Positions 57,879-64,000 of a DNA stretch of 64,000 nucleotides are shown here, one piece after another; positions within the stretch are counted from its first letter, which is position 1, and each line of letters opens with the position of its first letter. A model generated the notes under the pieces. The model saw only the letters and a list, made by a program, of their open reading frames with translations, made no database searches and was not told the origin of the DNA. Origin of the DNA: Persicaria tinctoria (Eukaryota > Streptophyta > Magnoliopsida > Caryophyllales > Polygonaceae); the NCBI GenBank assembly GCA_037127255.1, contig JBANSL010000018.1:22789175-22853174 (forward strand), in the 5' to 3' direction. A program made the position numbers and the translations under genes.

Positions 57879-58520
57879 TCTATATCTATATAAACTCTTA
57901 ATTTAGAAGAGTTTATGCTAAGATATCAACATTAGAGAGATTTTAGGGGTTTTGACCAATTATAATTTTCTTTTTTCTCTTTAATCCTTTTTTTTAATTC
58001 TCCTTTTTTCTTCTTTTTCTTTTAATTGTTTTTTTTCTTTAATCTTACTAACTATTGGGCTTAATTCAAAACATTGAATTCAATTTAATATAATATTGGG
58101 CTTAACTCAAATTCATTTACTAACTATCTATATCTATATACTATATTAATTTATGTCACATGTCCTCTCCATGTTCAAAGTTATTTGTGAAAATATTATT
58201 TACATAATATTATTTTATTATGGTAACTATATTTTGTAATATTTTTTTTTGAAAAATATTCTAATATTAATTACCCAATATTATTTGATTTTACATTTTT
58301 TAACCAATGAGATTGATTCAAAACTTTTATCTTTCACTATTTATTAGTTATTTTTCTTTTTATCTCTTTAACCCAAGTGTATTTTTTTCTATTATTTTTA
58401 ACACATTTACTAATCAATGGGTTTAATTAAAAATATTGAATTAAATCTAATGTCTATGACTTATCTATATCTAAATATTATTTATAAAAAAATCGCGCCA
58501 TGGCGCGGGGATCGTACTAG
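57879..58520 (+). mobile_element. short non-autonomous Helitron
   Basis: It starts TCtatatctatataaactc after an A and ends with hairpin cgcgcc-at-ggcgcg, gggatcgtaCTAG, then T. This fits the Helitron rule (TC...CTRR, insertion between A and T). Another tctatatctatata start-like sequence lies at 58127, so two copies may be overlaid. Confidence 0.6.
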
Positions 58521-58943
58521 TATATCTTTATTTTCCAAAATTCAATGTTAAACCTGAGGCTAAATACGAAGTTGTTTTGCCCCCGAATCTTGCCACATAT
58601 TTACTCACACTTTTCTTTGTACCTAATATTCATCATATAAAAAGAAAATCTTAAATTAAGCATTTGATCATTCAAAGTAGACAAATTCCATACAACCATA
58701 AAAGAGTAGTACTCTAACCATAAAATAGTAGGCAATTCCAATCCACAAAATATACCTCCAAAGTCACAAACTCATCCAAGTTACTTCACATGATTACCTA
58801 ATCTGACATTCACATATACCCATCTAATTGAATCATTAGCATTCCTAAATATGCACAAAACATAACCTATTAATGCCCAACTAAAATGCTACTTCCATGT
58901 GCCATAGTATATGACTTGAGATGAGCAAAAGTGCACAAAATAA
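58521..58943. other. AT-rich spacer
   Basis: No gene or clear repeat seen. Confidence 0.5.
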
Positions 58944-59443
58944 TCATCTCACATGTCTGCAAAAAATAGTAGCTAGACGCAATAGCAACAAGTAGTTAGG
59001 GAGAGTGGGATTGGAGCGCCAACCATTTGACAACATGACTTGGCTTCCTTGAAGTTGACCCAATTGTTGCATGATTTGTTGCATGAACTCTTTCTGTTGG
59101 TTTTGTTGTTGCACGAACTCTTGGAATGTTGATTGAATCACTTTCATCTTCTCCTTAAGTGGTTGAACTTGAGACTCTTCAAATGATTGTGTGATGAATT
59201 TGAGGTATTCTTGTTAGGGATATGAGTGTTTACCATTCCATTGCGAATGATGGCTGCACCCTCTTCCCCTAAACCATAAATCCTTCCATGGTTGGGTCCT
59301 TCACATGCTTCGGCCCATATTTTTTCTCACGTTCCTCGGTCAGCTCCTGTCTAGATTCGCCATTGCAAGCATCCTCAGCGGAAGAGGAAGGAAACTCTTT
59401 AGCAACTAAGCGTTCAAACTCCTCCTAAAAAAATGATAAACAA
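58944..59443 (-). pseudogene. probable CACTA (En/Spm) transposon protein, C-terminal piece
   Basis: Minus strand from 59440: EEFERLVAKEFPSSSA, EDACNGESRQEL, EEREKKYGPKHVKDPT. One frame over: YGLGEEGAAIIRNGMVN. Then from 59147 the Q-rich MKVIQSTFQEFVQQQNQQ and QIMQQLGQLQGSQ. The order of a YGLG segment followed by a Q-rich coiled-coil tail recalls plant En/Spm-associated proteins, but I cannot confirm the family. There is a frameshift near 59272 and no stop before the window's adjacent AT-rich flank. Confidence 0.4.
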
Positions 59444-60127
59444 TCTCGCGTGTTTCTAGAAGTGTTGCTTCTAAATCTTTTAATTACTTGACGATATAAA
59501 CACAATTGCTCAAAACAATGCAACCATCTAATTTGTTGTACATGTAGGGATAGAGAAAGAACGCGCTGGCCCCTAGGGGCCACGCGCCCCCAATTTCATC
59601 ATCCCCAACCTCCGACTGTGTAAATCCTCCGCCATAGCCCTCTACCGTACCTTCTCGCCCTCATCGGTTTCATTTCTGGGCTTGTGGTGGTCGATTGACC
59701 TCCTCTCGACGAGTTTCAGGCTCGATTTGGAGTGGGTGTATAACCCTAACTTTGAACCCTCCGCCCCTTTTCCCTCTCAGCCTAGTTTTTGGTGGAATTG
59801 GGCTCCCCGACCGTCAATCGCCAAGTTAGTTTGGTAGCGGCGATATCGCTGCTCTCCAATGTTGCCTCTCCCTTTGATTCGGTTTTCTGCGTCGGTGTTG
59901 CCGGCTCTAGGTTGGTGGTGTCGTCGCTTCGCCGCCACCTCCTAGCCGCTGCTTGTGTCTCCCTTCCCCCTTTATGGCCTTCCTCCTCCTTTTTTGGTGA
60001 CTCGCCTGGTTTCCGGCCGCCTCCAGCTTGAAATCACCGCCCGATTGGTGGATGCGCACCTCCTCTCTCCCTTGGTCCTGCGGGCCTTTGCTTCGGGCCC
60101 AAGGTTGAGATTATGTCAAATTCAAAA

Positions 60128-60201
<74 letters not shown>

Positions 60202-60639
60202 TAAACCCACCTGAAAGGGTAGTCTAAAACCCCGAAACGGATTGTAGGTGCGCTCTCTACGAGGGTGGTTCACGACAGTTGTTCTGGTTGTTCTTGGCGG
60301 TTTTGATATGATTTGGAGCTCATGTGTCCGGTGTCGGGTCTGGCTGGGGTCGTGGTGGTGTGCATCATGGCGACTCCATATTCCGGAAATTTTCTCGCAG
60401 GTCAAATTTAATCTTACACGTCTACTGTTATATTAATCTTCGAAAAAATATTAATATCTAATAAAATTAGGAAAATTTAATAGAAAATTAGGAAAATCTT
60501 CTAAAAAATATTAATTGTTTACAAGTACTATGGGTAAGGAGAATACGTCATTTGTCATAGGCGATTTCTTCTTTATTATATAATAAGTAATAGATAGATT
60601 TTCCCCGGGTTGGGGTAGTCTATTAAAATCTATTAGGAC
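59444..60639. other. GC-rich block, palindrome and AT microsatellite; no gene assigned
   Basis: tggcccctaggggcca (59567-59582) is a perfect 16-bp palindrome. From 59600 to 60110 the sequence looks like a plant 5' exon or pack-type transposon end, with frames on both strands but no family. (AT)n runs 60132-60198. Nothing coding can be supported. Confidence 0.4.
60132..60198. repeat. AT microsatellite, about 67 bp
   Basis: Uninterrupted alternating AT. It gives long YI-repeat frames on both strands that are not genes. Confidence 0.95.
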
Positions 60640-60780
60640 TTGCGAAAGGGGTTGTCGACGCGTTGTCATTCCATCTTGAAACCAGTTGGTAATAGAAAGA
60701 GTAACTCACTAGCTGATATACTCGCCTCCGCAAATGCAAATAAGATTGTTTTCTTTAGTTGATACTTGAACAATGCGTTT
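60640..60780 (+). pseudogene. possible LINE RNase H tail
   Basis: The plus strand reads KSNSLADILASANANKIVFF, similar to REANxLADxLAK at the end of LINE RNase H. It is very short, with no A-run, so it stays doubtful. Confidence 0.25.
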
Positions 60781-61384
60781 AGGGCTTAATCGCCCTGATA
60801 CCTTAAATGAAGTCATGCATAAGCATACATGCATCGGTACCCTAGCACATAAGTGCAGTGAAATTTCATTTTAAAATCAATTGACAATATAGTAGCCTCC
60901 ACCATCTTATATACTAGGCTTTGTTTAGTTTAGACTTTTGATGTGGAACTATTTTCGTCTCATATCCACCCCTGAGTCCGCCTTTGAGCCGAACCTATAG
61001 AACCATAAACATTACTTTTTTTCTAATAATGAGGGTAATAATAGCTATATATATAGGGGAGGGTTCAAGTGAGAAGAAATTAGTCCGGTAGGAAGGAAAG
61101 AAACAATATGATTGGTGGAAACAGATCTAGATTTTAAAGAGAAAAAAACACGCTGACGCGCTTCTCTACTTTATTCAATCAAACAGAGCTTCTTCCTCCC
61201 GTCCTCAAGCACATCGCATCCTTCCTTCTTCCTCACTGCGTCCCCATGTCTTCCGCCTCCGCTGACTCCGATAACCACGTCGGGACGAATCTCATCCCTC
61301 CGACTGCTTGAATTCAGATGGAGGTCGATCGAGTCGAGGTCTGCCGAGTTTCTTAAGCCCTCTCCGTCTTCTCCCTCCTCTTGG
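60781..61384. other. spacer, no gene
   Basis: ggggagggttcaagtgagaa near 61057 resembles the end of a Mutator-like element. No partner end was found. Confidence 0.35.
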
Positions 61385-61545
61385 TGGCGATGTTGGTGGA
61401 GGAAATCGGAGGCGGTGGTGGCGATGTTGGTAGCGGAAATCGGAGGCGATTGTTAGGGAAAATCAAGAGGCGGTGGTGGTGATGTTGGTGGGGAAAATCG
61501 GAGGCGGTGACGGCGATGTTGGTGGTGGCGATTGCGAATAGATCT
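61385..61545. repeat. imperfect tandem repeat, ggcgatgttggtgg-type
   Basis: Four to five units of the type ggaaatcggaggcggtggtgg followed by gatgttggt, of varying length (about 35-45 bp). Confidence 0.75.
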
Positions 61546-62228
61546 GTGTCTCCTTGTGTTGCTGATTCATGGCCTATTTGATAGATTACATAGGTGGTAT
61601 CACAGCATTTTCTTCCTCACGGAACCCTAATCTGATCATCCCGCCTCCCCTCTTCTCTTACCGGCAAGCACCCCTCCGACCGGATCCAATCATCAGGCAC
61701 CACCGGCGTAGCCCCGAGCCTAGTTCCGAATCCACCCCTCTCGCTCTCGCACTCCGTCATCCTCGCTCGCGGCCACCGTCGCTGCCCAGATCCGCCCTCG
61801 CCGACCACTTGAACACCGGATCTGGCCACCTACATCCCGGATCCCCCATATCCAAGCACCTTAACCGCCCTGCCGAGCCCAATTCCCATATCCGGCCACC
61901 CCTCCACAACTCCGGCAAACCCGACCCCGGATTCGCCATCCCCCACACCCTCTCTCTCGACCGCCGCCGATCCCAAACCCGACCCTTTCTCTTCGATACA
62001 CTCCCTGCAGCCGCCGAACTTCACCGAGCCCCGATTCGGTGACCCCGTGCCCGACCGCAGCCGCAGCCCTCCTCCCAGACTCTGAACGTGTTTCGAAGGA
62101 GAAGAAAGCAGACGCTTTTAATCTCTTTTGAAGAAATTCCAAAAACAGCCCCTGTATTCTCCTATTTTCATTTCTGACCCTAACTTAATTATTTATTAAA
62201 TTAGGTGGCATAAAAAAAATCTCTTACC
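61546..62228. other. GC-rich, proline-coding sequence before the copia frame
   Basis: A plus-strand frame (61569-62042) is rich in P, S and R with no recognisable domain, and overlapping frames exist on the other strand. It may be leader of the copia element or a captured exon. Confidence 0.3.
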
Positions 62229-64000
62229 ATGGCTCTCTACGATCACCAACATCACGCCTTCTCTGGATACTCTAGATATCCTACCCCTCGACATGCCGGT
62301 CCTCAGGCCTCTCTGACATCGCCTGACCCAGACTATGTTCCGCCAGCTCTGCATCACGCCTTCTCCTCTACGCAGCCGACATCTTCAGACTCTTCTTGGT
62401 ACATGGACACCGGTGCCACCTTCCGCATGACGAACTCCTCAGGTAACCTCTCATCTATTTCTTTTAAGGGCCCTGCCCACTCTATTATCGTCGGAAATGG
62501 TGGTCGTCTTGCTACTTCGAGAATTGGCCACGCCAAATTACATACCCCAACCCACCCACTACACCTCAACAATGTCCTTATTGCCCCAAAGATTGTCAAA
62601 AACCTTATCTTTGTCCGTCGGTTCACTACTGACAATAACGTTTTCCTTACGTTTGATCCCTATGGTTTCTCTATGAACGATCTTACTACGAGGGTTCTTC
62701 GCATGAGATGTAACAGCACCGGGGAGCTCTACCCTGTCACACCACCTTCCGCGTCCAGTCAGTCGTGCCCGGTCGCCCTCTCGACATCGTCGTCCAGCTT
62801 GTGGCATGCACGTCTGGGCCATCCCAGTGCTGCCGTTCTAGATGTCCTCCGTTCCCAAAGCCTTGTCACCTGGCCTAAAGACCCACGTACGCTCTGGTTT
62901 ATGCTCTTCCTGCCAACTAGGCAAACATGCCAGACTGCCGTTCCAACGGTCTTTGACCTCTACCCTTGCTCCCTTTGATATCATTCACAGCGACATTTGG
63001 ACCTCTCCCGTGCCTAGCAAGGAGGGTCACAAGTACTACCTCTTGTTTCTTGATGATTAAACTCATTACTTAGGGGTCTTCCCGTTGCATTTCAAGTCCT
63101 AAGTGTTTCCTGTCTTTGCCAGATTCCATACCTACATCAAAACATAGTTTCACATATCCATCAAATGTTTCCAAAGTGACAATGGCCGTGAATTTGACAA
63201 CAAAGACTTTCACTCCTTCTTTGCCGCAAACGGGATCTCCTATCGCTTGTCTTGCTCCTATACTTCTCAGCAGAATGGCAAGACAGAAAGAATCATTAGA
63301 ACCATTACCAACATGATGCGCTCTCTCCTCTTCCACGCATCTATTCCCCTTCCCTATTGGCCTCACGCCTTATCCACCACATGTTATCTCCTAAACATTC
63401 TCCTTTCCACTACCCTTCACCGTCGCTCGCCAGCTCAGGCACTTTATTACGCCGAGCCTAGGTATGATCGCCTTCGCATCTTCGGGTGCTTGTGTTTCCC
63501 AAACCAGTCCTCCACAGACCACAACCCCACACAAGCTTCACCCGCGCTCCACCCCATGTGTCTTCCTAGGCTATCCGTCTGATCATCGCGGTTATCTTTG
63601 CCTCGATGTCAAGACCCATAAGCTTATTGTGTCACGTCAAGTCACGTTTGATGAGTCTCGTTTTCCCTTTTCTCCTCCTCCTCTCCCCTCTTCCACACCT
63701 CCTGTGTCTCAGTCAGAGTCAGAGTCAGAGTCATCATTCCCTCACTTTCTGTTTCCCCAGAGCTCTCCCGGTGCTCCTGCCTCTCCCCCTCCCCCACCAC
63801 CACCACCCCCTACCACCAGACCACACACCCGCAGCGTCTCCGGTGTCTTCCGACCCCGTCAGATCGTCTCCATGACCACCGAACATCGCCCCGCCATCCA
63901 AACCCATGACTTCGCAACACCTACCACTCTCCAAGCAGCCATGCCGCGGCCGCAGCATAATCACAACCCCACCCCCCATCCCTCGCCCCACCTACTGGCG
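62229..64000 (+). pseudogene. Ty1-copia polyprotein (protease, integrase), runs off the window
   Basis: Protease: SSWYMDTGATFRMT (about 62393), where many relatives have DSGAT. GAG_pre-integrase: SLWHARLGHPSAA (about 62800). Frame change near 62865. Then SSCQLGKHARLPF, FDIIHSDIWTSP (D), FLDD and a TAA at 63058-63060. Integrase continues in other frames with QSDNGREFDN (D, about 63174) and SQQNGKTERIIR (E, about 63266). Later CVFLGYPSDHRGYLCLD and VSRQVTFDESRFPF, then a P/S-rich linker with a tcagag repeat (63711-63737) up to the window end. RT would lie beyond. At least three frame changes make it inactive. Confidence 0.85.

Noticed and set aside
60034..60405. Frames with long YI repeats on both strands
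   Set aside because: They are translations of the AT microsatellite at 60132-60198 plus flanks.
61569..62142. Proline- and serine-rich frames on both strands
   Set aside because: Low-complexity translation with no domain; overlapping open frames on the two strands argue against a gene.
63711..63737. tcagag repeat as an independent microsatellite locus
   Set aside because: It is inside the serine-rich linker of the copia polyprotein, so it is described there.

Overview
This window is nuclear DNA of a flowering plant. Genes have spliced GT-AG introns, AT-rich spacers separate them, and the plant transposon classes are present: L1-type LINEs, Ty1-copia, Ty3-gypsy chromovirus, hAT, Mutator-like, Stowaway and Helitron elements. 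I cannot name the species. Only two host genes are clear. The 3' part of a plant glycerol-3-phosphate acyltransferase (GPAT family) enters at base 1 and ends at 858, with one reading-frame break. A complete DNA ligase 1 gene (LIG1) of eleven coding exons lies at 18694-25380. It has two in-frame start codons 177 bp apart, as expected for mitochondrial and nuclear forms, and three E2F-like TTTCCCGC boxes.

The rest is mostly decayed mobile DNA. Left part: a LINE bounded by an 18-bp target duplication (1419-8958), a broken copia gag/integrase block (10308-12840), and an LTR plus primer site (about 13750-14540) facing an inverted LTR end (15361-15462). Middle: a small 5'-truncated LINE (28050-30146) that hosts an hAT element (itself carrying a Mutator-like MITE) and a solo LTR. 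Next comes a second LINE on the minus strand (30684-39075), split by a gypsy-type solo LTR (about 32019-33401) and by a structurally complete but dead copia element (33553-38052). Right part: a short LINE tail with 16-bp duplications (41926-42483), a long inverted-repeat element (about 43600-46790) with two tRNA-like sequences, a Ty3-gypsy chromovirus with 138-bp LTRs (47418-52159), a LINE reverse-transcriptase piece (52695-53395), Helitron-like ends, a possible CACTA fragment, and a copia polyprotein that runs out of the window (62229-64000).

The least explained signal is in the copia element at 33553-38052. Its leader, and some sites further in, hold a series of short hairpins with a nearly constant 8-base loop (CCCGAAGT-like) while the stems change with both sides kept complementary. 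That looks like conserved RNA structure rather than chance. Every element was read by eye, so boundaries without a target duplication are approximate.
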